From positions 36,753 through 100,752 of the forward strand of contig JARHYC010000010.1 of NCBI GenBank assembly GCA_029264955.1: DNA of 64,000 bases. Direction: 5' to 3'. This DNA is from Faecalibacterium sp. (GTDB lineage Bacteria > Bacillota > Clostridia > Oscillospirales > Ruminococcaceae). Of the stretch, positions 46,601 to 56,294 are shown piece by piece (position 1 is the first letter of the stretch; each line of letters begins with the position of its first letter). The position numbers and the translations under genes are program-made. Under the pieces are notes generated by a model, which had not been told where the DNA came from, did not search any database, and saw only the letters and a program-made list of their open reading frames with translations.

Positions 46601-49600
46601 TCTACGCTTAACTCATAGGTAGACACATTGTAAGCATAATCAAAGACCTGTACCAAGAACTTTTTGCCATTTACTTCTTCTGTATTCAGCACAAAATCAT
46701 TGGTATCGCCGGGCTTTGCATCGGGGATCGAGCCAGTGCTGGACAGTACCTTGCGGCCGCCGCGGTCAAACAAGGCGACACCTGCAATATACTGATTATC
46801 CGTTGCGGTTACGGTGATCGTGGGGCGCTCGCCCTCACCCACTTTTACGCTCTTGATTTCAGGTGCAGTGTTATCGATCCGAACTGTGGTGGACAAAGTT
46901 GCGCCATGGCCCAAGCTGTTCCAATCGGCCTTCTCCACAGGCATATCGGTATTGTACTCCGGCGCCAGTGTGATAGAAGTGGTAAAGCTTTCGCCTTCTT
47001 CCAAATCACCGGGAACGAAATCAATTTGTGCATCGTTGCTGGAATTGATCCACATGGGGAACGCCATCATCATGCCGTAGTAAGCGCCGGGATATCTGCC
47101 GGGGTAACGCTCAAACAGCACGTTGCCCTTTTCATCCAGCATCTGTAAGCGGCTGGAAACTGCGTTTCGGATCGGGCTGAACTTATAACTATGGATACGG
47201 TCGCCATTCTCATTATTGATGGCGGTGCGTTCCGGATTGGGGATTTCCTTAGGGTCAACCGGATTTCCGCCCAAGAGATAGGTGTAACCGGGATTGCGGT
47301 AGTACTCTACCTCCATCGTGTTGTAGCCGGTAACCTCTTCGCCATTCTCGCCCATATCGCCCACACCTGTGTAGGTGGTGCGAATCTCCTGGCCGGACAG
47401 CTTTGCGCGGGTGTTGCCCAACTCAAACATAGATGGGTCTGTCCAGTTGCCGTAGAAGCCCAACAAGGGGATGTTGTGCACGGTACCTGCCACACCTTCT
47501 GCATCCGCAAAGCCCTTTGCAAAGAGGTAACCCTCAACATAAGCACCGTTGGGGTAGGTATCGTGGATAAACTGCTTTGCCGTATCCGTCAGGCTGATCG
47601 TTGCCGTAACCGTAGTGCTGCCGTTGGCCGGAACGGTAACCGTACCGCCATACAGCTGCGTCAGGAAAAGGTGTACGTCGTACGTGTTGATCGTTTCATC
47701 GCCGGACAGATCCGCCAAATCCTTGTGTTCGATGCTGTCGCGCACGCCGGTAACGTAATCCAGTAGTGCCTGTGCGTCGGCACGATCAATATTGCCGCTG
47801 CCGTCAAAATCGCACTTTTCCAGTTTGCTGTTTGCCTTTGTCAGGTCAACACCGTTTGCCATCCACTGCGCAGAAGTGTCCAAGCCAACGGTCGTGGGAG
47901 CCATATAGGTTGCCATCTGGGTCTTGTCTTGGGCTTCCTGCGCTTTTCTATTGGCATAGCCTTCAAAGGTATCCTGTGTAAACAAGTCTGCACTCAGCTC
48001 ATAGTGCTGCTCCTCGTTTTCCAGATTGTGAATGGTGAAAGTTGCCGTATAGGTGCCGGTACGGTTGGGGTCATCGCCCAGCTCTACCTTGACCTTGCCG
48101 TCCGGCTGGCCATCTACCATCACAAAAGAATCGGTATCCACTGCATCACGGATATTCGCCAAGCCGGCGCCCTGCTGCAAAATGGAAATATAATTGCCGG
48201 TAACGTCCCGCATGGGATCAGCCGTAGACATCAGCAGGCTCTGTGCCAAAGCACGGTCTGTAATCCCCTTCTGCGACAGCTTGTTGTTGTGGATATGCTC
48301 CATCAGCAAAGCTGCCATACCTGCAACCTGCGGCGTTGCCATGGAGGTACCGGACATCATCTCGTATTGATCGGTTTCCGGCACTGCGCCGTTTACCGAG
48401 TAGATGTTTCCGCCGGGCGCAGAAATCTCGGGTTTCATGCTCAAGTCGCCGGGTACACCCCAGCTGGAGAACGCACTCATCGTGCGGTATTCGTGGTTGC
48501 CGGCAACAGGGGTCAGCTTACCATCTACACGGATTTTGCCAACGTAGTATACAACGCCTTTTTCGGTAGTCTTTTGGGTGGAGCCATTACGAATCACTTC
48601 ACCGTCTGCCTTACTGATGATGGCGCAGGGTTCTTTTTTCAGATAACCCTCCAGAACCATGTGTACAACATCCATCTCGTTGTTGTACACTAAAGTAGCA
48701 ATTGCGCCTTGTGCAACGGCATTCTCCGCTTTATCGCTAAAGTTGATATCCCCGCGGGAAACCAGAGCAATTTTGCCCTTTACATCAATGCCTTCATAAT
48801 CTTCCGGCTTACCGGTACCGGTGAGCATGACATATTCATACTCCGTACCGTTTCCATCTGCTTTTTCGTCCAGCTTTGCCATCGGGTCGGTCCAATCGCC
48901 CTTACCGTCCTCATAGGCCAAACGCTTTCCATCGAACAGCAGACTGCTGGAAACAGAACCATCGTTATCCACCGAGCCAACTGCCAGAGAGTTGGTATAG
49001 GTGGCAGGCTCGCTGGCGGTCTGCATCCCCACATCTTCTACATACAGGTAAGGCACCGGGCCGGTAGCATGGGCTGCCCAATGGCCTTCGTTGCCCGCTG
49101 CAATGGCAACCACCGTATTGGTATTGACCAGAGAATCCATGATATTCTGATAATCCAAGCTGATGGTGCCGCCGGGGTTGGAGCCGCCCAAGGAAAGGTT
49201 TGCTACGTCACAGCCCAGAATAATTGCATCCTCCAGCGCTGCCATATAGTCAGCGTCTGTGGGGCTGCTTTCGCCAAACACCTTCATCACGATGATTTGG
49301 GAGTCCGGCGCATTGCCTAAGGTATAAACGGAATCCTCTGCCGGCACAAATGCTCCGTCCTTTTTGATGAAACGGTTGGCAGAAGAAATGCCGGATACAT
49401 GGGAGCCATGCTCACTGGCAGAGTCCTTATCATGTGTAATATTCTTGTTACGATCAATATAGTTGATGCCGAAGGGTGCCTTCAGGTTGACATACAAATC
49501 ATCTGCGGTAATATCCGGCATCAAGCTGTGCAGGTTCAGCTGCGGCAGCTTTTCTGCAATTTCTTCCCGATCCAGCAGATTCAAGCCTGCAATATATTCT

Positions 49601-50319
49601 TCGTAGGTTTTGCCTTCTTTTTTTGCGGTCTGCTCATACGCATATTGCAGCGCAGCAGGGTCAAAAGACTGGTGGTCGGTATCCAGGCCGGTATCAATGA
49701 TTGCCACACGGGTACCTGCACCATAAGAGCCGATATCCCAAACCTCTTTGGTTCCTGTCATGCCGGCAGAGATCACCATATTGGGCTTTGCCTGCGCGCT
49801 GGACACGGATTCCATCGGCTTGTAGGTTTGCTCTACCACAACCTTTTCCACACCGGGTACCTGCTCGATATCATAAATCTGGCTGGGCAGAACATTAGCC
49901 GAAATGATGTTGGCCGCCAATGTCAGATTCCAGACCACATCCAGCTCGGTGCCCAATGCTTTTTCGATTCGTTTTACCAAAGCATCCTGCTCATTTTGCA
50001 GATTGGCACGATAGGTCATAGCTGCATCATTTTCCGCAATATCTTCGGTATCGAAGCCAGCCTCCAGCGTGGATTTCTCTGCAAGCATAATAGATACGCG
50101 AACAGGTGTTTCCGCGGCTAAGGTTCTGTCGTCATCCGTTTCCACTTCAATGGGCTCACCACCCTGTAAAAGGGAAACAGAAACTTCATCATTATCCACT
50201 TGTTGGATTTGGATGGAGCTCTTGCTTTCACCGGCCGCATAAGCGGGAGAGATCAATCCCGCCACAAGCGCAACCGCCAGAAGCATCGAAACAACGCGTT
50301 TTAGTAAGTGCTGTTTCAT
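43624..50319 (-). CDS. Secreted S8 subtilase-like surface protein (2231 aa) with PA, dockerin-like, Big_2-like, cohesin-like modules and C-terminal anchor
   Basis: Signal peptide; AIIDTGLDTDH, EHGSHVSGISSAN, GTSMATPQVAGMAAL triad; C-term SPATGD-TM-KKRKK. Confidence 0.92.
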   Translation of the reverse strand: MKQHLLKRVVSMLLAVALVAGLISPAYAAGESKSSIQIQQVDNDEVSVSLLQGGEPIEVETDDDRTLAAETPVRVSIMLAEKSTLEAGFDTEDIAENDAAMTYRANLQNEQDALVKRIEKALGTELDVVWNLTLAANIISANVLPSQIYDIEQVPGVEKVVVEQTYKPMESVSSAQAKPNMVISAGMTGTKEVWDIGSYGAGTRVAIIDTGLDTDHQSFDPAALQYAYEQTAKKEGKTYEEYIAGLNLLDREEIAEKLPQLNLHSLMPDITADDLYVNLKAPFGINYIDRNKNITHDKDSASEHGSHVSGISSANRFIKKDGAFVPAEDSVYTLGNAPDSQIIVMKVFGESSPTDADYMAALEDAIILGCDVANLSLGGSNPGGTISLDYQNIMDSLVNTNTVVAIAAGNEGHWAAHATGPVPYLYVEDVGMQTASEPATYTNSLAVGSVDNDGSVSSSLLFDGKRLAYEDGKGDWTDPMAKLDEKADGNGTEYEYVMLTGTGKPEDYEGIDVKGKIALVSRGDINFSDKAENAVAQGAIATLVYNNEMDVVHMVLEGYLKKEPCAIISKADGEVIRNGSTQKTTEKGVVYYVGKIRVDGKLTPVAGNHEYRTMSAFSSWGVPGDLSMKPEISAPGGNIYSVNGAVPETDQYEMMSGTSMATPQVAGMAALLMEHIHNNKLSQKGITDRALAQSLLMSTADPMRDVTGNYISILQQGAGLANIRDAVDTDSFVMVDGQPDGKVKVELGDDPNRTGTYTATFTIHNLENEEQHYELSADLFTQDTFEGYANRKAQEAQDKTQMATYMAPTTVGLDTSAQWMANGVDLTKANSKLEKCDFDGSGNIDRADAQALLDYVTGVRDSIEHKDLADLSGDETINTYDVHLFLTQLYGGTVTVPANGSTTVTATISLTDTAKQFIHDTYPNGAYVEGYLFAKGFADAEGVAGTVHNIPLLGFYGNWTDPSMFELGNTRAKLSGQEIRTTYTGVGDMGENGEEVTGYNTMEVEYYRNPGYTYLLGGNPVDPKEIPNPERTAINNENGDRIHSYKFSPIRNAVSSRLQMLDEKGNVLFERYPGRYPGAYYGMMMAFPMWINSSNDAQIDFVPGDLEEGESFTTSITLAPEYNTDMPVEKADWNSLGHGATLSTTVRIDNTAPEIKSVKVGEGERPTITVTATDNQYIAGVALFDRGGRKVLSSTGSIPDAKPGDTNDFVLNTEEVNGKKFLVQVFDYAYNVSTYELSVEIGDPVPMPYLMAHDQDYVDYDPSYWVGFHLNATYRDLSLYAKNGVTLNAATMANSYIYAVAADGALYVQHKEDLLNPIRVGKLTQPLTDMAYNPTNDTIYGVYQNKDGTATLCTMDKLTGALTDLGTVGIHTNTLAVTPDGTFYSNELGTSKVYKYTQETMAKPELVGECMGDGKKPFESKGIQSMEYDPNTGNVVWISYTFAPSSWGGIKDSAYLYEIKPDKSIVRHEDLMHHLTALVIPDPKANNADQELTNKVESLTLTEDEVFMMKSQKHQLTADVRPWNVTDRLVHWESSNPDVVTVDGKGLLNAVGVGTATITATSRLNSAIADTVTVTVNDIKVTVEGILSDKAGKTSTFSWNFEKENNWTANTDLDTDVIAATAKDDSTFFVSSGNGRNMKKVESGTSKMLSTWPRKMSDLAYSTVFSDKADLVHMIYMTLWLPAKDLTGKPNGDAWDLSSAIQEHNPKANEFVGIASGGPVQYTETDGTQYDAELLYLLDNQGGVLKLFAYKVNPDSADYDPKYPYNAGAEYYSSDLLEQGYEITYYDDNPISSLVVGSDGNLYFAGYSGASSKLYQLTFDQQSNSYQAKLFGDLGDGVWPVALTKVTANEPANTTNKAVTAQSEPIGASVKKIDMTTGEEIKADAPLVSEENNLQAPVQPEQPVQAETPMLKEEETAAQPEQPDTVVQEPETADNIPTTEEPAVDASPVESGTLKSAGNTVVNTDMRGAVQDIEVVVTSDEVVPTNGLVKVQYDSKLLTLKTIRSEAPYMTSALRADGEVTVGYAAGVEKLPEGGKVTTLVFVPAKTEGTTTVNITTLEANDKTCNDTKTVTVDLGEKPTPNPAPNPNPQPNENESTAPQTPTPVTPEQIWGNANGAIANAIASGKKVVVVDAGRQLVVPASVWQSFVGKDITVVIRRGADQFVFNGKTLAANGFNPNIDHNLMDLTAYLNNSYRPSPATGDHSNLGMWVVLAAVSGGAVIILKKRKKLSE

Positions 50320-50430
50320 CGCATTTTTCCTCTTTTCTATGTATATTTTATTCGAAACCGCAGCGCAGGCAGATAGCATACAATCTACCACAGCGGAGCA
50401 CAAACGGTCATCGAATGGCGAAGTGTCTTC

Positions 50431-50459
50431 AGTGTACACTCCCGTTATATTGCTGTCAA
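50431..50459 (-). promoter_or_regulatory. Putative promoter of subtilase gene (TTGACA-17-TACACT)
   Basis: Reverse complement of 50454-50459 and 50431-50436. Confidence 0.6.
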
Positions 50460-50467
50460 TGACAAAA

Positions 50468-50483
50468 GTTAGCAATCGCTAAC
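50468..50483. promoter_or_regulatory. Palindrome GTTAGC-aatc-GCTAAC just upstream of the -35
   Basis: Perfect 6-bp arms. Confidence 0.5.
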
Positions 50484-50826
50484 CATTTTGCAATTTTCTC
50501 AAAACCGTACATAATTTTGTCATATTTGGTGCTATTTTTTTCCGTTCTGCATATTCAGATTTCTTCATTTTGTTCAATTTTATACAATGCAGCAAATGTG
50601 CTTTTTACCGCATCACGCTGCCATGCCGCACAGCACAGAGAAGAACACATCCAAACCGACTTCATATCTCACCCAATAAAAAACGAATTTACGCAGGATA
50701 CATTCGCTGCATTCTGTACAAATGTTCCACACCTGCCAAATTCCAGCTTACGCTATGGGATTCTTGTGTTTTTTCGACCTTCGTATTACAATGAGCCTAC
50801 CATATCAATTTGGGAAGGAGTTATTT

Positions 50827-51129
50827 ATGATGCAGCAAATTGAGCGGATTCAGACAATGGAACAGGCTATGACAGCCTCCGAGCAAGCGCTTACCGCACT
50901 GGGCGAGGCACTGGAACAATATCGCGCGGTACTCCCCCAGCTCAACGCATTGAAGGAATATTATTTCAGTCCCCAATGGCGACAGGATTATGCCGATGAT
51001 GCAGCCGGAAACATCCCGAAGGATTTGCCCCGTGGCGTTCTCTCGGAGGATGGGGTTTTCAACCTGATTACCGAGCAAAATGAACTGATGGACGACCTGC
51101 GCACCTTAGCCGCACAGCATCAAAAATAA
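50827..51129 (+). CDS. DUF4298-like protein
   Basis: IERIQTMEQAMTASEQAL...YYFSPQWRQDYADDAAGNIPKDLPRGVLSEDGVFNLI; GGAG RBS. Confidence 0.8.
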   Translation: MMQQIERIQTMEQAMTASEQALTALGEALEQYRAVLPQLNALKEYYFSPQWRQDYADDAAGNIPKDLPRGVLSEDGVFNLITEQNELMDDLRTLAAQHQK

Positions 51130-51130
51130 G

Positions 51131-51176
51131 AAAAAACGCTCTCCTTGCCAAATCGGCTAAAGGAGAGCGTTTTCTT
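51131..51176 (+). terminator. Rho-independent terminator
   Basis: AAAAACGCTCTCCTT...AAGGAGAGCGTTTTCTT. Confidence 0.8.
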
Positions 51177-51406
51177 ACGTTACACTTTGCAGGAATATTC
51201 AACGCCTGCACAAAGATCGGTGTGTTTCATGAAAAGGCGTCCACCATGCCAAAACCGATACCGCACCATGGCATCCACCCTTTCTATCCGAATCCTACTC
51301 TGGATTCAGTATGGGCGGAAGAATACCGTTTACACACAAGCATCCCCATGAAAAGTGCATTCGTGTTTGCGGCAAACTACCCCGCTGTTTTCCGTTCGGT
51401 GACTAA

Positions 51407-52516
51407 CTAGGCGAGAAACGCTCCGGCCAATGTGAAGAAAATCGAGAAGCAGAAAAATGCCTGCCAAACCCCAAAGGTGATATATCCCACCCCAAAGTTG
51501 CGGTATTCCCACGAAAAGCGGCGGAACATGGCCAAAAGCGCAAACAACAGCAGTACCGTTGCGGCCGCCGCCAGCACAATCGGGAGCGGGCCGCTGTATC
51601 GGTCCATCTGGGCCAGAAAGAAAACGATACCTCCTAACGCGCCAAATGTACTGGTGATTGCAAGGGTACAGCGTTTATGACTGATTTTCTTTTGCTTGGA
51701 TAGCTCCAAATCCGATGGTTTTTCCCGTGCGGTGAAATATTGCGGAAACCGGAAATACAGCAAAAGTGCTGCAATGTGGCAAAGAATTCCCGGCAGTGCA
51801 AGGAAAAGCAAACCGGAGCGCATATTCATATCCTGAAAGACCGGGAAACTCAGCATGGCGAAAAGCGCAAAAAACACCGCAATGGTGCAGATCCCATAAT
51901 GCACACACTTAAACCAACCAAACTTTGGCAAATCCTGCGCCTTTACCAGCAGTGCACGCGAAAGCACACCGCCATTATACGATGCTTCGATTTCCGACTC
52001 CGACATACCCAGCACCGGCAGCGGCAGCTTGGGCGGCTTTTTGCTGCGGTATTTAACGATGGCATCGGCAAAGCTGTGCTGGTTCACCCAGCCGTAGTCT
52101 AAGTCCAGACGCTTTTTGTGATTCAGCTCCACTACTACATGAAGCGGCGCATCACATAGTCCGGTTATCTCCTCATAGGAATAGTGGCGGCTGATTCGCA
52201 GCACATTGCGCCACGTGAAGCCTTGTGCATCATACACGATACGACAATTATACTGAATACAAAGCCCCGGAATAGAAAGCAGTGCAAACAAACCAAACAG
52301 CACGAGGCCTATTGTGGGCTGACCGGCAAAGCAGGCTGCGCCACCCAAAAGCAGGCCAAAAATAAGCCCCACCCAAAAAATCCGGCCATAAATGGCCATA
52401 GGGCAAACTATACCATCATCCATTTGGTTGGCGCGGGATTTCTCCGCTTGCTCCGCTACCGCTCCGTTTATCTTTTTGGTGATTTTCTGGGTCAGAATAT
52501 ATGCGACTGGATGCAT
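51407..52516 (-). CDS. Multi-TM membrane protein of unknown function
   Basis: Several TM segments; PH-like middle segment (CRIVYDAQGFTWRNVLRISRHYSYEEITGL). Confidence 0.7.
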   Translation of the reverse strand: MHPVAYILTQKITKKINGAVAEQAEKSRANQMDDGIVCPMAIYGRIFWVGLIFGLLLGGAACFAGQPTIGLVLFGLFALLSIPGLCIQYNCRIVYDAQGFTWRNVLRISRHYSYEEITGLCDAPLHVVVELNHKKRLDLDYGWVNQHSFADAIVKYRSKKPPKLPLPVLGMSESEIEASYNGGVLSRALLVKAQDLPKFGWFKCVHYGICTIAVFFALFAMLSFPVFQDMNMRSGLLFLALPGILCHIAALLLYFRFPQYFTAREKPSDLELSKQKKISHKRCTLAITSTFGALGGIVFFLAQMDRYSGPLPIVLAAAATVLLLFALLAMFRRFSWEYRNFGVGYITFGVWQAFFCFSIFFTLAGAFLA

Positions 52517-52703
52517 GGGCAATCCTCCCGGCAAAAGCCTGTTTGAACAGAATCGTTTTCGGCGCATTACGCCTTTTTCTTTGTACACATTGTACCTCAG
52601 CTGCCGACAGAAATCTATCCTCTGGATAGAAATAAAATAAGCAGCACCAAGCCGTTTTCTCGATGCTGCTTATCTTTCTCTTTGTTTATCTTGTTTGCTC
52701 GGA

Positions 52704-53468
52704 TTACAAGTTTGCGCCGTGGTCGATCACGATTTCCTGACCGGTAATGGCGGAAGATTCATCCGAAGCCAGGAACAGCAGCAGGTTTGCTACTTCTTCC
52801 GGTTGGGAGAACGGCAGAGACAGATCTGCATGGGGACGCATTGCGCCCATCATCTTGGCATCCAGCTTGCTGGGGTCCAAGGTGGTGGTCATGGGCGTAA
52901 CCACGTTGCCGGGGCAGACAACATTGCAGCGGACGCTCTCGCTTGCGCAGCGCATTGCGATGTTCTTGGTCAGACCGATGACAGCAGCCTTGCTGGAAGC
53001 ATACGCCGCACCACCGTTTCCGCAGTGACCTGCAACGCTAGCCACGTTCACGATAGAACCGCTCTTCTTTGCCAACAGAACCTTAGCAACTTCACGCGTC
53101 ATGTAAATGGTGCCCTTGGTGTTGATGTCGATCAGACGGTCGATGGTTTCGTCCGAAACAATGTCGATGCCTTCCAGACCGCTGTCCAGAACACCTGCGT
53201 TGTTGACCAGTGCATCTACCGTACCGAAGGTTTCCACCGTCTTTGCAACAGCCGCTGCGCACTGTTTGGAATCCGAAATATCGCAGGGCACAGCCAGCAC
53301 TTCACCGCCTGCTGCACGAATCTCAGCTGCCACTTCTTCCAGCGGCTCTACACGGCGTGCAGAAATCACGACCTTTGCGCCCTCAGCCGCAAACATCTTT
53401 GCAGCGCAAGCGCCTATGCCGGAGTTTCCGCCAGTGATAATAACGACCTTATCTTTCAATCTGTTCAT
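52704..53468 (-). CDS. SDR family oxidoreductase
   Basis: VVIITGGNSGIGACAAK; AAYASSKAAVIGLTKNIA. Confidence 0.93.
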   Translation of the reverse strand: MNRLKDKVVIITGGNSGIGACAAKMFAAEGAKVVISARRVEPLEEVAAEIRAAGGEVLAVPCDISDSKQCAAAVAKTVETFGTVDALVNNAGVLDSGLEGIDIVSDETIDRLIDINTKGTIYMTREVAKVLLAKKSGSIVNVASVAGHCGNGGAAYASSKAAVIGLTKNIAMRCASESVRCNVVCPGNVVTPMTTTLDPSKLDAKMMGAMRPHADLSLPFSQPEEVANLLLFLASDESSAITGQEIVIDHGANL

Positions 53469-53840
53469 GGTAACATTCCTTTCTTCCCATTCCGTTTTTT
53501 GACATTTGAAAAGGTAGCCTGAAAGCCGCCCTGTTTTTACTACGTTATTATTATAACATTTCGTTTTGGCAAATGGAAACAAATTTTATGTAAATTTGTA
53601 ATCTTTTTATGAACTCTTCCGGTTTTACTCCTGCTGGCTATACGTCATTGTGGGAACGTGAAAAATCCGCTTGCCTTTTCTCTGGTTTCGTGCTAAAATG
53701 CAATAACTCACGCTTATATAAGTTCACGATTGGGTGGACGTTTCTACAAACTACCGCAATAGTTTTGCTATAAGCCGATGCGTACGCTCGGACTAGGAAA
53801 ACGATTGCGGTTTTCTTTTGGCTTTTTCGAAGGAGGACCC

Positions 53841-55853
53841 ATGACAGAAAACAAGATTCTTGGCGAAGAAAAAATTTCCAAACTGCTGTTCCGCTTTTCA
53901 CTGCCCTGTGTAACAGGACTTTTGATCAGTGCATTCTACAACATCGTAGACCAGATTTTTATCGGCAACAGTACGCTGGGTTATCTGGGCAATGCGGCAA
54001 CAGGTATTTCTTTTCCTATCATCTGCATTGCAAATGCCTTTGCCTGGTGCGTTGGTGACGGCGCAGCTGCCTTTTTGAGCATCTGTTCCGGACGCAAGGA
54101 CAGCGACAGCGCACACAAGTGCGTTGGTACCGGTTTGAGCGCAACCATTATCATCAGCGTGGTATTGTCTGGCATTTGCCTGGCATTTCAGCGCCCGCTG
54201 ATGACCTTGTTCGGCGCTTCGGACGCCACCTTGTCGCTGGCTGTGGATTATTTCCGTATCATTGCGCTGTTCTTCCCAATATATCTGATGATCAATGTGA
54301 TGAACAGTATGATCCGTGCAGATGGCAGCCCCAATTATGCTATGATTGCCATGAGCGTAGGCGCTGTGCTGAATATCATTCTGGACCCGATTTTTATTTT
54401 CTGGCTGAACTGGGGCATTCAGGGTGCCGCAATCGCAACGGTAATTGGCCAGACGGCTTCGTTTGTGGTATGTGTAGTGTACTTCCGCAAGCCAAAAAGC
54501 TTCCATTTGACGAAAGAAAGTTTCCGTATTGACTGGGACGTTCTGTGGACTCTGATTCAGATGGGCGGTTCTACTTTCATCACCCAGATTTCTATTGTGG
54601 TCATGTCCCTGATGAGCAATATGACGCTGTTCCGCTACGGTGCGCTGTCTGTCTATGGCAGCGATATTCCCATCTCGGTATTCAGCATCCAGACCAAGGT
54701 GTACACCATCGTCAACAACATTGTGGTCGGTATTGCACTGGGCGGCCAACCGATTCTGGGCTATAATTACGGTGCGAAGAAAATGGACCGTGTACGGGAA
54801 GCGTACCGCCTGATTCTGATTTCTTGTTTGTCCGTTGGTGTAATTGCTACGCTGGTTTTTGAGTTGTGCCCGGAGCTGCTGATTCATATTTTCGGCAGCG
54901 GCAACGCACTGTACATGGATTTTGCCGTCAAAACGTTCCGCATTTATCTTTCTATGAGCGTCATTACCTGCCTGACCAAGCTGACCTCGGTGTTCTTCCA
55001 GGCAATCGGCAAGTCGGTACAGGCGATGATCACCTCGATTATTCGAGATATTGTCTGCTTTGTGTCCCTGACACTGGTGCTGTGCCGCGTCTTGGAAGCA
55101 CAAAAGCCCGGCTCTGGCATTTTCGGTATTCTGCTTGCTGCGCCGCTGTCTGACATTGTTGCCGGCATGGTCGTTGTAGCTCTGACCGTTTCGTTCTTCC
55201 GCTCTCTGAAAAATGAAACCGAAGCCCCCGCTGCTCAGCCGGTTTTACAGCCGTCCCATCCGGGTACGGTAGTTACCATCGCACGCCAGCACGGCTCCTG
55301 CGGTAAGCAAATCGGCAAGCTGGTTGCGGAAAAGCTGGGTGTTCCCTTCTACTATAAAGAGATGGCTGCGTTGGCTGCGCAGGAAAGCGGTCTTGCCGGT
55401 CAGTTTATTTCTGATATGAATCAAAACTCCCCTGCTGTGTTCCGTCAGCTGTATCTGAGCACCAATGTGATTCAGCAGGCTGTGATTGCACAGGAGCAAA
55501 TCATTCAGCAGATTGCGGACCAGGGTGCTTGTGTGATTGTAGGTCGTGCTGCGGACCATGTGCTGCGCAGCTGCGATAACGTAGTGCGGGTGTTCCTGTA
55601 TGCACCGGAAGAAACTCGTATTCAGAACATTATGGCAATGTACGGCGACAACCACGAGGATGCCCGTGCGCATATGCAGCGTGCTGACGACGCCCGCGCC
55701 AGCTATTACCGCGGCGTTTCCGGCAAAGAATGGAGCGATGTGCGCAACTATGACCTGTGCATTGATACCTCTATCGGCAAAGAACAAGTCGCCGCACTGA
55801 TTGCAGATTATGTACAGCAGCGTACCGCACAGACTGCTGTGGCGCAGAAATGA
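53841..55853 (+). CDS. MATE transporter fused to C-terminal cytidylate-kinase-like domain
   Basis: N-terminal MATE (about 450 aa); C-terminal VVTIARQHGSCGKQIGKLVAEKLGVPFYYKEM... nucleotide-kinase-like domain; single uninterrupted frame. Confidence 0.9.
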   Translation: MTENKILGEEKISKLLFRFSLPCVTGLLISAFYNIVDQIFIGNSTLGYLGNAATGISFPIICIANAFAWCVGDGAAAFLSICSGRKDSDSAHKCVGTGLSATIIISVVLSGICLAFQRPLMTLFGASDATLSLAVDYFRIIALFFPIYLMINVMNSMIRADGSPNYAMIAMSVGAVLNIILDPIFIFWLNWGIQGAAIATVIGQTASFVVCVVYFRKPKSFHLTKESFRIDWDVLWTLIQMGGSTFITQISIVVMSLMSNMTLFRYGALSVYGSDIPISVFSIQTKVYTIVNNIVVGIALGGQPILGYNYGAKKMDRVREAYRLILISCLSVGVIATLVFELCPELLIHIFGSGNALYMDFAVKTFRIYLSMSVITCLTKLTSVFFQAIGKSVQAMITSIIRDIVCFVSLTLVLCRVLEAQKPGSGIFGILLAAPLSDIVAGMVVVALTVSFFRSLKNETEAPAAQPVLQPSHPGTVVTIARQHGSCGKQIGKLVAEKLGVPFYYKEMAALAAQESGLAGQFISDMNQNSPAVFRQLYLSTNVIQQAVIAQEQIIQQIADQGACVIVGRAADHVLRSCDNVVRVFLYAPEETRIQNIMAMYGDNHEDARAHMQRADDARASYYRGVSGKEWSDVRNYDLCIDTSIGKEQVAALIADYVQQRTAQTAVAQK

Positions 55854-55926
55854 TTCTCTAAAAATAAAATGAGCGCATTGCCTACTGCTATCGAATCAGA
55901 TCCCCCGTTAAAATCGCATAAAAGGC

Positions 55927-55966
55927 AAAAAATGGAGTGTATCGATTGGATACACTCCATTTTTGT
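55927..55966 (+). terminator. Rho-independent terminator
   Basis: AAAAATGGAGTGTATCgattgGATACACTCCATTTTT. Confidence 0.85.
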
Positions 55967-56294
55967 TATAGGACTGCCCGATAAAATCGAATTTTTCAAT
56001 TTGTAAATCACAATAAATCTCCATTCGGGTCTTGTTTCAAGAATTCTTTTTGTTTTATTCCATCTGTCAGGAACCTTTCGATTTATCATTTCATTGTGAG
56101 TGATAATTCCAGCGAAACAAAAAACAAGGTGGGTTTTCCTTTCTTGTTTTTTCTCGTTCGGTACACCCCTCACACTTGCAAACCGAATTTTGTGCGTTTT
56201 TGCGTGAAAATACAGCAAAAAACGGGTTTTTCTTGGTGCGCATTCCTGCTATACTAGGGGAAACGGTTTGTGATGATAAAACTAGGAGGCTCCC

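Noticed and set aside
44635-46611. 658-aa + strand ORF antisense to the subtilase
   Set aside because: Opposite a clearly coding gene with S8 motifs; no RBS or recognisable domain; long antisense ORFs are expected from codon bias here
51222-51410. 62-aa + strand ORF (MFHEKASTMPKPIPHHGIH...)
   Set aside because: Weak RBS, no recognisable features, between terminator and convergent gene; insufficient support
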